From Thalassoglobus sp. JC818 (lineage in GTDB: Bacteria > Planctomycetota > Planctomycetia > Planctomycetales > Planctomycetaceae), in the NCBI RefSeq assembly GCF_040717535.1, contig NZ_JBFEFI010000002.1, positions 434,001 through 498,000 on the forward strand: DNA of 64,000 nucleotides, read 5' to 3'. The notes under the pieces were generated by a model, which was given only the letters and a program-made list of their open reading frames with translations, did not search any database and was not told the DNA's origin. Position numbers and translations under genes: made by a program. Of the stretch, positions 52,459 to 62,258 are shown piece after piece (positions within the stretch are counted from its first letter, which is position 1; every line of letters starts with the position of its first letter).

Positions 52459-53424
52459 TCAAGCACCGCCCTCGTTTTGCGAGGAGATAAAGTCTTCAAG
52501 TTGCTGTGCATTGAAAACACCAGTCGTTGCTCCCGAATGCTGGACACAACTGGCTCCCATGGCAGCCCCATAGCGCAGACACATCTGCGGGGGATGTCCA
52601 TTCAAAAGTGCGTAGACGAACCCGGAGACGAATGCGTCTCCGCCCCCGGTTCCATCGACCTGATTGACTGAGAACGCCGGTACTTCGGTCACGGCTCCAG
52701 TCTGGTCCGCCAAGACGACACCGCCAGCCCCTTGTGTAATGACGACCGCACGTGCTCCCCAGTAGAGCAGAATCCGGGCTTGCTCTTGAATGTCGGGAGT
52801 GCCGGTCAGCAGGCGGGCTTCATCGGAGTTAGGAAGGAAGTAGTCAGTCTCGGGCAAAGCGTCCTTGAGCATTGTTCGGCACATGTCGACGTCGTCGAGA
52901 ACGACGTCCAGCACCGTAACGACCGATGACTGTCGCGCTCGAGAAAAGAGGTCTCTTACGTTCTCACCAGAGAGACTCGAGTTTAGCCCGAAGCCTCCCA
53001 CGACAAGTGCCTTCGCACCGGTCAGCAGGTCGGTCGAGACTTCGTTTCCGGTGAGTTGTGTATTCGCCCCGACTGCGTGAATGAAGCGTCGGTCTTCTCC
53101 TTGAACATTGATGACCATCGTTGCGGCGGTCGCGTGACTGGCGAGGCGTTTGACGTGGTCACAGTTCACACCGCTCGAGCAAAGTTCTTCAATCACGAAA
53201 TTGCCGAACGGGTCCTCTCCGACACAACCGACGAGTTCGACAGAGAGCCCAAGTCTTGCCATGTCCGTGCTGGCGTTCGCAGCGCAGCCACCGATCGTCA
53301 GCCGCAGTTCCGGGGTCGTGATTAATCCTCCCGGTGCGGGGATTTTGCGGATCGGAGCACAAACATGGTCCGCCACGATCAGCCCGAGGCAAACGACATC
53401 GCACGAGACTTGCGACGGCTTCAT
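52459..53424 (-). CDS. PfkB-family carbohydrate kinase
   Basis: 321 residues. Ribokinase-fold landmarks are an N-terminal VVCLGLIVADHVCAPI, the glycine motif TIGGCAANASTDMARLG, and the C-terminal signature VDGTGGGDAFVSGF, whose last Asp is the catalytic base and GGGD the anion hole (usually GAGD). The family phosphorylates sugars and nucleosides such as ribose, fructose, KDG or adenosine. The substrate is not determinable. Genes before and after (beta-barrel, DUF2062) give no pathway context. One copy of the dispersed repeat lies ~50 bp upstream of its start. Confidence 0.92.
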   Translation of the reverse strand: MKPSQVSCDVVCLGLIVADHVCAPIRKIPAPGGLITTPELRLTIGGCAANASTDMARLGLSVELVGCVGEDPFGNFVIEELCSSGVNCDHVKRLASHATAATMVINVQGEDRRFIHAVGANTQLTGNEVSTDLLTGAKALVVGGFGLNSSLSGENVRDLFSRARQSSVVTVLDVVLDDVDMCRTMLKDALPETDYFLPNSDEARLLTGTPDIQEQARILLYWGARAVVITQGAGGVVLADQTGAVTEVPAFSVNQVDGTGGGDAFVSGFVYALLNGHPPQMCLRYGAAMGASCVQHSGATTGVFNAQQLEDFISSQNEGGA

Positions 53425-53473
53425 GGAACCCTCTTTCTAGAGCATGTTCAAGTTTGATTTGCACTCTCTCACG

Positions 53474-53541
53474 CGAGCAATCACAGCCTTGTTGATGATG
53501 AAACAACACAAGCGAGTGCACCGGAAAGAGCAACTTGCTCT
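53474..53541. repeat. Dispersed 68-bp imperfect repeat, copy B
   Basis: It matches 27897-27964 at 53 of 68 positions without gaps; the right-hand 34 bases are nearly identical. It has GAGCAA on the left and an AGAGCAAcTTGCTCT palindrome on the right. It is located between the PfkB gene and the DUF2062 gene, both on the minus strand. Confidence 0.75.
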
Positions 53542-53670
53542 GAGCATCTTCATTTTGGGAATGCATCGATTCTCACGAGCAAACGGAACGTCAACCAATT
53601 CAAACATCTCAGGCGGAAGCTCCTGAAGAGTTTGTTTTGGAATTCGTTCTCAACCATCATGAACGATGCG

Positions 53671-54420
53671 TTAAGAGAGCGGAAGTTTGGGCGACTCGGA
53701 AGGGGCTGTCGAACATTCGGCGTCGACACTGGGAACGAGTTTGCGGGCTGCGTGCAGTTTGCGACGTTTTTGAACGTTCTCCAGGAGACGTTTCATCAAC
53801 GGATAGGTGGGAATTGCAAACACAGAAGCGACGATCAGAGAACCCACAATGAGTGGCAATCCGATGAGGTGGAACGCATTCAGGAAGGAGTGCCACCACT
53901 CACGCATTCCGTTGTATTGGAAGACTTTTGAAAATTCTTCCCAAGTCAGTTCAGAGTGAATGAAGAGCGCCCCGACCCGGTAATTGAACCAGAAAATTGG
54001 AAGCATTGTGAAGGGATTGGAGACATAGACCGCCACGAGTGCTGCAAAGCGGTTGAATCGGAAGAGTTTGCGTGTGAGGAATGCCAATGCGATGACGAGA
54101 ATCATCTGGATTCCGAACGTCGGTGTCAGCCCGATGAAGATTCCGATGGCTGTTCCGAGGGCGATCGAGTGCGGAGTGTCACGCAGAAGCAGGATCGCTC
54201 GCACCCATTGGCGCGGGTCGTACCACCAGGCAATCTTCGATCGCCAGTTCATCGATCGATGCTGAGGTGGAAGGTGTGATTGGTCGTGGTCACCCATGAT
54301 CGGCTGTTGATTGGTCAGCAGGAAGCGATGGAACCTGTCGTGGTCATTCTGGCTCGAGGGAGGCGAGGAAACACGATCCTCGAGATTCGTTGATACCACC
54401 ACAGGCCTCATTCGGATCAC
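53671..54420 (-). CDS. DUF2062 membrane protein
   Basis: 249 residues. The DUF2062 domain (~75-220) is seen as RDTPHSIALGTAIGIFIGLTPTFGIQMILV, then ALVAVYVSNPFTMLPIFWFNYRVGAL and a last pair of helices LIGLPLIVGSLIVASVFAIPTYPL. About three to four membrane segments are expected. The N-terminal ~60 residues are polar and may be too long; an internal ATG at residue 42 or 57 could be the true start. Proteins with this domain are found near glycosyltransferases and in envelope biogenesis, but no biochemical role is established. Confidence 0.85.
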   Translation of the reverse strand: MIRMRPVVVSTNLEDRVSSPPSSQNDHDRFHRFLLTNQQPIMGDHDQSHLPPQHRSMNWRSKIAWWYDPRQWVRAILLLRDTPHSIALGTAIGIFIGLTPTFGIQMILVIALAFLTRKLFRFNRFAALVAVYVSNPFTMLPIFWFNYRVGALFIHSELTWEEFSKVFQYNGMREWWHSFLNAFHLIGLPLIVGSLIVASVFAIPTYPLMKRLLENVQKRRKLHAARKLVPSVDAECSTAPSESPKLPLS

Positions 54421-54523
54421 TGGTTAATCTCGACCAACCCAATTCAACAAGAACGCAACGCTGCGCTGACAGGGGGGCTAAAGTTCAGATCGGCTGTTTG
54501 TACTCGGGCTGTCTTTGGAAACT

Positions 54524-55222
54524 TTACTGATCAATCAGGTTCTTGACGAAGGGGATGACGTCTTCTTGATAGGTAAACTCTGACGGATCTTTGGGGTCAG
54601 GGAATTGTCCGGTGAGTTTTCCCTGCTGATTGTAGACGAATACGACCGGCAGCGAGGCATGGGGAATCTTCTCGCCGAAGATGATATTGAAGTCGGTCGA
54701 GCAGAGAATATTCTGAATGTCGGCGTTGAACTTCTCCAGCCAGGTCATCGCCGAATCTCGATAGCTTTCAACAGGTTCATCTTCATATCCAGCATAATCC
54801 AATGAGACCGAGATACAGGTTACGGAATCGGGAAATTCTTTGGAAAGTTTGACGAGGTTAGGAAGTTCTTCAAGACATGGCGGGCATGAAGTGGACCAGA
54901 GGTCCATGACGACGACTTTTCCCTGCTCCTGATCGACTAGTTTCAGCGTGTCGTCCCAACTCATCGTTTCGAGTGTGACGGGTGTTGAATCAGACGTTGC
55001 TTCGGGCTCTGACTCAGAACTTCCTGACTCTTCGCCTGTCTCTTCACTCTGTCCCGCTGGAGCTGGCGTTGGGGCTCCGCTTTCTTCTGGTTCTTCGGTA
55101 ATTGCACTCCCTGCTTCCGGGACTTCCGGACTCGGAGGAGTGGGGTCTTCTGATGCTTTGTCGCACCCTGTCATCCAGCAAATGAGTCCAATTGCAAGCA
55201 GGGTTAGCAGTCGGTTGTGCAT
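54524..55222 (-). CDS. TlpA/ResA-like thioredoxin lipoprotein
   Basis: 232 residues. A lipoprotein signal ends with WMTGC (Cys20). A ~65-residue linker of Pro, Glu, Ser and Gly is followed by the thioredoxin-fold domain: VVVMDLWSTSCPPCLEELPNL with the redox CPPC, VTCISVSLDYAGYE, and HASLPVVFVYNQQGKLTG, where the cis-proline region is intact. This is the architecture of membrane-tethered TlpA/ResA thiol-disulfide oxidoreductases acting in the periplasm, for example in cytochrome c maturation. No cytochrome gene is near. A relative in function, the NHLRC2-like protein, is encoded near 4 kb. Confidence 0.9.
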   Translation of the reverse strand: MHNRLLTLLAIGLICWMTGCDKASEDPTPPSPEVPEAGSAITEEPEESGAPTPAPAGQSEETGEESGSSESEPEATSDSTPVTLETMSWDDTLKLVDQEQGKVVVMDLWSTSCPPCLEELPNLVKLSKEFPDSVTCISVSLDYAGYEDEPVESYRDSAMTWLEKFNADIQNILCSTDFNIIFGEKIPHASLPVVFVYNQQGKLTGQFPDPKDPSEFTYQEDVIPFVKNLIDQ

Positions 55223-55314
55223 CGTTCAAACTCCTTCAGCGATGTCAAACTTTTGGAAAGGGCTCGGCAGTTCGCGAGCCGTAAGTTTGGAAATGAGAGT
55301 CAGGCTGACCTCAA

Positions 55315-56394
55315 TTACGCGGTCAGCTCTTTGCAAACTCGATCACCCATCTCGATCGTGGTCAGCGAAGATTCGCCGCCGCGTGCGAGATCTTTGGTAC
55401 GTGCTCCCGATCGCAAGACGGCATCAACCGCAGCTTCGATGGCAGTTGCTTCCGCTTCGAGATTCAGCGAGTGCCGCAGCATCATGGCGGCTGCCAAGAT
55501 TGTTGCCAGAGGATTCGCATTTCCCTTGTTCGCAATATCCGGGGCTGATCCATGAATTGGCTCGTAGAGCCCAGGGCCATCGCTTCCGAGAGACGCTGAC
55601 GGGAGGAGTCCCATCGATCCAGGAAGCATGGAGCCTTCATCCGTGAGGATGTCGCCGAACATGTTTCCGGTGACAACCACATCAAACGTCGACGGTCGGG
55701 AGATCAAGTGCATTGCCATCGCATCAACGAGGACGACGTCGTATTCCAGATCAGGGAATTCTTCGCGAACAACGCGTTCGGCCACTTTTCGCCACAAGCG
55801 TGATGCTTCAAGCACATTGGCTTTGTCGACCGAAGTCAGGCGGCCGGATCGTTTGCGTGCTGCCTCAGCTGCGATACGAACAACACGTTCGACTTCGTGA
55901 GTGCTGTAGACCATCGTGCTCGAAGCCGTTTCGGTCCCGTCGTCGTGTTTTTCCAGTCCGGATGGACCGAAATAGATGCCGCCGGTCAGCTCACGCACAA
56001 ACAGAATGTCTGTGCCTTCGACAATTTCCCGTCGCAGTGGAGACGAGTCGATAAGAAACTCGTGAGTGGTAATTGGTCGCAGATTCGCAAACAGACCTAA
56101 TTCCTTGCGAATCTTCAAGAGGCCAGCTTCTGGACGCGTTTTGGCGTTCGGATCGTCCCATTTTGGACCACCGACAGCACCGAGCAAGATTCCAGCTGCG
56201 GTTCGACATGCTGCAAGTGTTGGCTCGGGAAGGGGATCGCCTGTTTCGTCGATCGCGATCCCACCGATTGGATGCGATTCAAACTGAAAATCGTGATCGA
56301 ACTTTGTGCCGACTGCTTCAAGCACTTTCTTGGCTTCGGCAATCACTTCAGGTCCGATTCCATCTCCGGGAAGGAGGACGATTTTAGCGTTCAC
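55315..56394 (-). CDS. leuB: 3-isopropylmalate dehydrogenase
   Basis: 359 residues, the expected size. The N-terminus has [12 protein letters not shown]; the substrate loop shows [33 protein letters not shown] (leucine-branch pattern rather than isocitrate), and TGGIYFG. The NAD and metal region has [38 protein letters not shown] and [14 protein letters not shown]. LeuB oxidatively decarboxylates 3-isopropylmalate in leucine synthesis. The other leu genes are not adjacent. An upstream AT-rich 430-bp space may carry regulation, but no leader peptide or riboswitch was recognised. Confidence 0.97.
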   Translation of the reverse strand: MNAKIVLLPGDGIGPEVIAEAKKVLEAVGTKFDHDFQFESHPIGGIAIDETGDPLPEPTLAACRTAAGILLGAVGGPKWDDPNAKTRPEAGLLKIRKELGLFANLRPITTHEFLIDSSPLRREIVEGTDILFVRELTGGIYFGPSGLEKHDDGTETASSTMVYSTHEVERVVRIAAEAARKRSGRLTSVDKANVLEASRLWRKVAERVVREEFPDLEYDVVLVDAMAMHLISRPSTFDVVVTGNMFGDILTDEGSMLPGSMGLLPSASLGSDGPGLYEPIHGSAPDIANKGNANPLATILAAAMMLRHSLNLEAEATAIEAAVDAVLRSGARTKDLARGGESSLTTIEMGDRVCKELTA

Positions 56395-56824
56395 AGTGGA
56401 ATTTCCTCTCAGTAAACCGATCGGCGTCGGTGGATCGATGTGCCAGCTGCTTTGAGAGCATAGAGCTCTGGTCTGTCGGTTGGCTTGGAATATTAGGGTT
56501 GGATTTTATGCAGTTCGCTCAATCGAACTTGCAAAACCAAACTGATAAACCTGAAGGAAACGGTTCCCAAAAACGACTCAAAGTTCAGGAATCGCTTCTC
56601 AAAAGGCTGGGTGATTTCGATTCGGCAGGGGAAGTCTCTTGGGGTGGACCGCAATCTTCATGCGGAATGTTCGTCGTGTGATTCTTCGTTGTTCGCGAAG
56701 TCGTTCACACTTCGGAGGCTGGAATTCTCTTGCGATTTAACTGCTGAGCGTCCGGTTGAGGGCCTCCGAGACAACTGAATCCGTGAAATTTAGTGGACAA
56801 TGGAAGGGGAATCTACTCGAACAA
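56395..56824. other. Intergenic region upstream of leuB
   Basis: 430 bp between leuB (minus, start at 56394) and the end of the BD-FAE-like esterase (minus, stop at 56825). No gene, obvious attenuator or T-box was recognised; it should contain the leuB promoter. Confidence 0.4.
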
Positions 56825-57823
56825 TCAGTTCTCTCGAACCTGGTTCTCGATTTCGGAATCTTTGACATCCCATTCGCCACCATTCAGTTTGGCTTTCCAG
56901 AAGTCCAGAATCATTGTTCGAATCTGCGGATTCTGAAATCCGCCATGGCCCCCGCCGTTCACACGGACGAGTGTCGACTCGACACCAATTTCATCGAATG
57001 CTCGATCAAGTTGGACTGACTGATCCATCGGAACGAGGGGATCGTCAGTTCCATGGATGATGAGAAATGGGGGATCGTCTTTCGAGATGTATTTCAGAGG
57101 AGAAGCTGCGCGGACCTTGTCTGGATTCTCTTGGATTGGGGCACCGATTAGCAGCGATTCCGGAGAATTCGGAGCATCGTGATCCATTCTTCCGGGGAAA
57201 TCGTTCATCGTCAGAAAATTCGTGGGTCCGTACAGGTCGACGACTGCGGAGACGCGGTTCGATTCAGACGTGTGCTCGCCAATCGGGTCGGGATAGTTAG
57301 CATCATCTCCGGAAGTGCCAAGCATGGCGACAAGATGTCCGCCGGCGGAACTTCCGATGACTCCGATGCGCTCCGGATCGATTCCGTACTTCTTAGCGTT
57401 TCCTCGCAGCCATCGAATCGCAGCCTGACAGTCTTTGATTTGCTCCGGCCAGATTGCATGTCCGCTGAGGCGATAATTGATCGAAGCGCCGACAAACTCA
57501 CCGGAAGCAACTGCGGCTTGAACTTGTCCGCGACCGCCAGCTTTGTCTCCCGCTCTCCAGGCCCCGCCGTGAATGAAAACGATCAGCGGGAGTTTGTCCG
57601 CTTTGGGGTTCGCGGGCAGGTACAAATCGAGACGCTGCCGTTCGTGCCCGTTGGGGACGTATTCGAGGTCTTTCAAAGCCTTGACTGCTTCCCGATTCGC
57701 GGGACGCTGCGTGGCGTTCGGAGTGTCCGTTTGTGCTGGCTGTGCGAATAGCTCCAGCGGGCTCCAAGCAACGATCAGCAACAGGCCCCAAATTGCGATC
57801 ATTCTTCGGTTTGTGCACGTCAT
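56825..57823 (-). CDS. Secreted BD-FAE/carboxylesterase-like alpha/beta hydrolase
   Basis: 332 residues from ATG 57823 (AAGGAA about seven bases upstream); the frame begins 17 codons earlier. A signal peptide (MIAIWGLLLIVAWSPLELFAQP) is followed by the catalytic domain: LPLIVFIHGGAWRAGDK (oxyanion HGGxW), IGVIGSSAGGHLVAMLG (nucleophile Ser in GxSxG), LIIHGTDDPLVPM (acid Asp) and NGGGHGGF (catalytic His). The HGG motif and DLEYVPNGHERQRLDLYLPAN prefix are typical of the BD-FAE family of feruloyl/acetyl esterases. A secreted esterase active on plant or algal polysaccharide esters is the likely role. Confidence 0.9.
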   Translation of the reverse strand: MTCTNRRMIAIWGLLLIVAWSPLELFAQPAQTDTPNATQRPANREAVKALKDLEYVPNGHERQRLDLYLPANPKADKLPLIVFIHGGAWRAGDKAGGRGQVQAAVASGEFVGASINYRLSGHAIWPEQIKDCQAAIRWLRGNAKKYGIDPERIGVIGSSAGGHLVAMLGTSGDDANYPDPIGEHTSESNRVSAVVDLYGPTNFLTMNDFPGRMDHDAPNSPESLLIGAPIQENPDKVRAASPLKYISKDDPPFLIIHGTDDPLVPMDQSVQLDRAFDEIGVESTLVRVNGGGHGGFQNPQIRTMILDFWKAKLNGGEWDVKDSEIENQVREN

Positions 57824-58215
57824 AGGAATGTTTCCTTGGTGTTCCGTTTGATCGCTAAAGTCTCGCAAATTCATGCGACACTCACAACGATTCGGATGCT
57901 TTCAACCCACCGGTCCGCGATTCGATTTGAGCGCGGAAAACTTGAGGAACGGCGGCAATCTGAGTGAGAACGAATCGATTCTGCGATCTAAATGGGCTGC
58001 ACGCGAGTCTGCGGATGCGAAGGTTGCGCGAATTCTGGGGCATTCGACACCGCAAAATCGGAAGCCGAAATGATTCGTTGCGAGGATGCTGCGAAGGTGC
58101 GTTCCGGGTTTTGACCGCATGAATTTCGTGAGGTATATGCCATTGAGGGTGATTCTCAGAGTGATCGGCGAGGAGTCGGTACGTCGATGTCGCCCTACCC
58201 CAGGAGTAACGATAA
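57824..58215. other. Divergent intergenic region
   Basis: 392 bp between the esterase (minus) and the FHA/coiled-coil gene (plus). A long open frame on the minus strand is antisense to the FHA gene 5' end and has no family features. Promoters for both genes are expected. Confidence 0.4.
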
Positions 58216-61200
58216 ATGGCACACCCCTCCATCCCCAGCAGCAAAACCGCTACGTACCATGACAAGCTTTCTTCGAATGCAGCAGTCCTCTGTTTGAAAC
58301 CGCTCCGTTCGAACTGGGAGCTCGATCCTGTGAATCTGGCTCCCGGTCGGTATTTGCTCGGGAGAGGGCGAGGCTGCGATCTGGTCTTTGACTTCGACGG
58401 TGTGGCTGAGAAGCACGCTTTGCTTGTGATTGGAGCGAAACGCACGATCCTGCAAGCCTATTCACCGATGACATGGGTCAACGACGGAGCAGTTAACGAA
58501 GAGACCGTATCAGCTGGAGATCGAATTGCCCTTGGTCCGATTGAGTTTCTCGTCGAAGGGCCAGCCGCACAGAGCAGCGAGAGTGACAATCCGACCGGCG
58601 GATTTCTGGCGTCCGACATCGGAGATCTCCTGAAGTCCATTCTCTTTTCAGGGCGAACGAGCTCAGCTGCGCAGAGCGAATCGATCGTCAGTCCTCAGCC
58701 CGAGCGAGATGAACCGCTTGAAGCAGGCGAAGAGGGTCGCTCGCAGGTTTCAGAAACAGATGACACTCAGGAGGCTCATGAGAAGCTGCGACTCCTTCAG
58801 GAACAACTCGATCGAAACCAAAACGACTTGGAGGCGGAGCGAAAGACTTTCGAATCACAACGCCTTGAATTGCAGGACCAGCTTGCTCAGTTAGAAGTTG
58901 CAAGACAGGAAATCGCGAATCGTGAAGAGGCTCTCAGTTCCAGAGAAATGGACTTCGAACAGCAACGTTCGAAGAGTCAGTCAGAGGCCGGACAACTCTC
59001 AGAAGTCAGAGCGGAACTCGACGAACAGAAGCAGGAACTCGTTCGACAGCGTGAAGAATTCCTGAAACAGAAGGCCGAGGTCGAGTCACTCCGTGCCGAG
59101 TTGGAGGCGAAAGCACAAGAGCAGCGAGAGGCGAAAGCTTCGCTCGAAGCGAAAGAAGGTCGCTTGAATCAAGATGCGGCTGACTGGACAACGCGCCGAA
59201 GCGAAATCGATGTTGCTCTTCAAAATCTTCAAGAGCGCGAAGTCGAACTCTCTCGCCGAGAAGAGGAGTTGAACTCTCGAGGCACTCAAGCCGAGATTCA
59301 ATTACAAGAACTGACTCGCCAATCGGAAACGCTTCAAGCTGAGAGAGCTGAACTCGAACAACGTGAAAAGCAACTCAGCGAGGCGGAGCGCGACCTCGAA
59401 CAGCGACAACAGCAAGCCACTCAACAAGTCTTGCCTTCCGTCAGCGATTCCGGACTCACATCGCGCGACGTCGAGCTCGAAAGTCGATGCCAGACGCTCG
59501 TTCGACTGGTTCGTGAACTGAAGAGATCAGAGGCCGAACTCCGATCGCAGCTTGTTGAGTTTGAAACAGCGCAGCAGGCAGCATTTCAAGATGCTTCGCA
59601 GCGGAAGATGGAGTTCGAACGCGAAGAAGAACGGTTGGCTGAAGAAGCAAAACAGCTCGAAGAATTGCGACTGAATCTTGATCAATCGAAGCAGGAACTG
59701 GAGGACGAACGCAATCGATTGAAATCAGAAGTTGAGGCTCTCGGAAATGAGCAACAGCAACTCGCAGCGATACGGGACGAGTTGGCGGAGAAGGCCAATC
59801 AACTCGAACAAGCGATGCAACAACTGAAAGATCGGGAAGAGTCGCTTCGAGGGGAAATCGAGAACGCGTCTGTCGAGAAGTCGCAAGATCTCGAATCGCG
59901 AGAACAACAGCTACAGGCTGAGGTCGCCTTTCAGCAACGGCGATTGGAGGAAATGTTGTGGACCGTTCTCACAGAGCGGGACGAACTGGAAGCAGTACGT
60001 GCAACGCTTGCTACGGAACGAGAGAATCTGGATCAAAAACTGGAAGAGCTTCACCGTGACCGGCGGACACTCGGTGAAATCGAGCAAGTTCTCAAAGAGG
60101 AGGAGCAACTGCTGCGGGCAGAACTTGACAAGTTTGCCGACTCAGAAGGGAAGCTAGAACAGGAACGGGGTGATCTCGCCAAGTTCGCAGCTGATCTGAG
60201 CGACTGGAGTCACACACTCGAAGCTAAAGAATCTGCGTTGTTGCAGTTGTCGAGCGAAGCGTCCGGAGCTGGTGAAGCGTCAACTTCTGAACCGACAGGT
60301 TGGCGTGCGGAATTCGAAGAAGCTCAGGCAACTCTGGCGATGCAGGCAGATCAACTGCGAGTCGAACAGACTGAGATTGAAAAGCTCGCTGCCCGTATAG
60401 AGCACTCACGAGAACATCTTGCTCATCGTGTTGCAGAACTCGAACGACGTGAACAGATTCTCGGTGAAATGGAATTTCGCATGGGAGTCGATGCAGATGA
60501 AATCGCGAACGGTCAATCTCCCGAAGAGAATAACTGGTCGAGTTCGTGGGACGGATTTGATGTTGGCCCAGCTCAGGATCATGTTTCGGGGCCGGTCGCA
60601 GGTGGTCCGATTTTGGAGGACGATGAGTTCGAGAGTCTCGTTGAGGAACTCGCTTCAACTCAGATTGAAGTCGTCCATGATCAGGCTTCGGATTCGGAAG
60701 CTGACGACGATGTTGATGACTCTGTGAATTCTCCGGATGCTACGGAATTTGCAGAACGTTTCGCGGATGCAACGGACGGAATTGAGTCGAACGACGAATC
60801 TGAAGGTCAGGAGGCCTCAGGGCTGATCTACGATTTCGCTGAATCTGAGGCAGATGACGATGCTCGCGATGATGCCTCGAAGACACAATCGACTGAGGGC
60901 CAGGAAATGATCAGCGACGATGAAGTGCGTGCAAAAGAACTCCGTGCGGAGTTAAGTCAGGCATTCGGAATGGGGGCAAATCCCGCTTCGCCGAGGTCTG
61001 ACAGCAGCAGTACATCCGGGAATCGAGTTTCGCCATCGGCTTATGATTCATCGAGTTCAGAGACTGAAAGTCGGAGCTCAGACGATAGTTCGTCAAACGA
61101 ATCGAGTTTTGAGGACGCTCCAGCTGAGGATTCGGAAGAAATCTCGATTGACTCCTACATGGAGCGGCTCCTCTCCAGAACCAGCAAGTCGACTCAATCA

Positions 61201-61719
61201 AAATCCAAGGTCGAGTCAGCCCAAAAGGCGGAAGCGGTCAGTCGTCAGGCAAATTCCGAACAACAAAAGCGCAGGGAACCGACGAACAAAGCAGCCAGTC
61301 CTCGGCCATCCGATTCAGATCGGAAGGAACTTCGTCAGAAACTCGATTCCTTTCGTGCTGTCGCGAATCACTCTGCCCGGCAAGCAGTCGCGAACTCAAT
61401 GGCGGACCGGGAACGCTTGCGATTTGAGCAGTGGAAGCAAACGGCATTGATGGGTTGGGGCGTGACGCTCGTTTTAGTCATTGTGTCGCTGTTGCTGTTT
61501 CATACGCTGTCGATCGTTTCATATCTCGCGATCGGCGCAGCGTTTGTGCTCACTTTGAATGCCGTGATTTCGTATCGATCATTGAGTCAACTCCTGAGAG
61601 ATGGGTCGAGCGAGTTTGATCCTGAGGAGAACCCGCCTGCGGAAATGGCCTTCGATGACGACGATTCCTCGAAGGAAGAATCCGCCTCGAGCGTTACCGA
61701 ACAGAGAACACAAGAATAG
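58216..61719 (+). CDS. FHA / coiled-coil / C-terminal membrane protein
   Basis: 1167 residues. Residues ~25-115 form an FHA-like domain: LAPGRYLLGRGRGCDLVFD, EKHALLVIGAKRTILQAY, WVNDGAVNEETVSAGDRIALGPIEFLVE. The Ser of the usual SRxH motif is replaced (VAEKH), so phosphothreonine binding is uncertain. From ~180 to 740 runs an almost uninterrupted coiled coil, with Glu/Gln/Leu/Arg heptads such as LEAERKTFESQRLELQDQL. An acidic Ser/Asp/Glu-rich region (~790-1050) follows. The last ~140 residues hold two hydrophobic helices (WGVTLVLVIVSLLLFHTL, VSYLAIGAAFVLTLNAVI) and a short acidic tail. This looks like a tethered structural rod rather than an enzyme. ribH lies 68 bp downstream. Confidence 0.75.
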   Translation: MAHPSIPSSKTATYHDKLSSNAAVLCLKPLRSNWELDPVNLAPGRYLLGRGRGCDLVFDFDGVAEKHALLVIGAKRTILQAYSPMTWVNDGAVNEETVSAGDRIALGPIEFLVEGPAAQSSESDNPTGGFLASDIGDLLKSILFSGRTSSAAQSESIVSPQPERDEPLEAGEEGRSQVSETDDTQEAHEKLRLLQEQLDRNQNDLEAERKTFESQRLELQDQLAQLEVARQEIANREEALSSREMDFEQQRSKSQSEAGQLSEVRAELDEQKQELVRQREEFLKQKAEVESLRAELEAKAQEQREAKASLEAKEGRLNQDAADWTTRRSEIDVALQNLQEREVELSRREEELNSRGTQAEIQLQELTRQSETLQAERAELEQREKQLSEAERDLEQRQQQATQQVLPSVSDSGLTSRDVELESRCQTLVRLVRELKRSEAELRSQLVEFETAQQAAFQDASQRKMEFEREEERLAEEAKQLEELRLNLDQSKQELEDERNRLKSEVEALGNEQQQLAAIRDELAEKANQLEQAMQQLKDREESLRGEIENASVEKSQDLESREQQLQAEVAFQQRRLEEMLWTVLTERDELEAVRATLATERENLDQKLEELHRDRRTLGEIEQVLKEEEQLLRAELDKFADSEGKLEQERGDLAKFAADLSDWSHTLEAKESALLQLSSEASGAGEASTSEPTGWRAEFEEAQATLAMQADQLRVEQTEIEKLAARIEHSREHLAHRVAELERREQILGEMEFRMGVDADEIANGQSPEENNWSSSWDGFDVGPAQDHVSGPVAGGPILEDDEFESLVEELASTQIEVVHDQASDSEADDDVDDSVNSPDATEFAERFADATDGIESNDESEGQEASGLIYDFAESEADDDARDDASKTQSTEGQEMISDDEVRAKELRAELSQAFGMGANPASPRSDSSSTSGNRVSPSAYDSSSSETESRSSDDSSSNESSFEDAPAEDSEEISIDSYMERLLSRTSKSTQSKSKVESAQKAEAVSRQANSEQQKRREPTNKAASPRPSDSDRKELRQKLDSFRAVANHSARQAVANSMADRERLRFEQWKQTALMGWGVTLVLVIVSLLLFHTLSIVSYLAIGAAFVLTLNAVISYRSLSQLLRDGSSEFDPEENPPAEMAFDDDDSSKEESASSVTEQRTQE

Positions 61720-61787
61720 TGGTACGAACGAGGTGATCCTCCTAGAATGCGGCCTTTAATTCTCTTTGTGATGACGAAGCGGAAATT

Positions 61788-62258
61788 ATGGTGCAGCAAA
61801 CTTCCGGGAAACTGATCGCAGATTCTAACGACCGTTTTGCAATCGTTGTGTCCCGATTCAACGATCTGGTCACGGGAAAACTTCTCTCGGGAGCGATCGA
61901 CACACTGACCCGGCACGGAGTTGCCGAAGACTCGATTTCCGTTTTCTGGGTCTCTGGGGCATTCGAGCTTCCTGTGGTTGCGGAAAAGCTGGCTGCCAAA
62001 GGAGATGTGTCAGCCGTGCTGGCTCTGGGAGCGGTCATTCAGGGAGATACAGATCACCATGAGTACATCAATCATGCTGTCGCTCAAGGATTGATGAACG
62101 TGTCGCAGAAGTTCTCAATCCCCACCTTGTTTGGTGTGTTGACCTGTCGTACGATGGAGCAAGCTCTGGACCGAGCTGGCGGAAAAGCAGGGAACAAAGG
62201 TGCCGAAGCTGCGCTGGCAGCGATCGAAACACTCGACGTCCTCAGACAGATCTCCTGA
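61788..62258 (+). CDS. ribH: 6,7-dimethyl-8-ribityllumazine synthase
   Basis: 156 residues, the family size. Core motifs are FAIVVSRFNDLVTGKLLSGA (phosphate loop), VFWVSGAFELPVVAEKL, the GAVIQGDTDHHEYINHAV region (catalytic His in HHEY), and LTCRTMEQALDRAGGKAGNKGAEAA at the end. It catalyses the penultimate step of riboflavin synthesis. The cysteine-poor, 156-residue form assembles as an icosahedral or pentameric capsid in relatives. ribH and nusB are commonly adjacent in bacteria, and nusB indeed follows, though after 525 bp. Confidence 0.97.
   Translation: MVQQTSGKLIADSNDRFAIVVSRFNDLVTGKLLSGAIDTLTRHGVAEDSISVFWVSGAFELPVVAEKLAAKGDVSAVLALGAVIQGDTDHHEYINHAVAQGLMNVSQKFSIPTLFGVLTCRTMEQALDRAGGKAGNKGAEAALAAIETLDVLRQIS

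Noticed and set aside
54948-55646. 232-codon plus-strand frame
   Set aside because: Antisense to the TlpA-like lipoprotein and leuB, both firmly identified.
57882-58445. 187-codon minus-strand frame upstream of and inside the FHA gene
   Set aside because: Antisense to the FHA domain and lacks a credible start or family.
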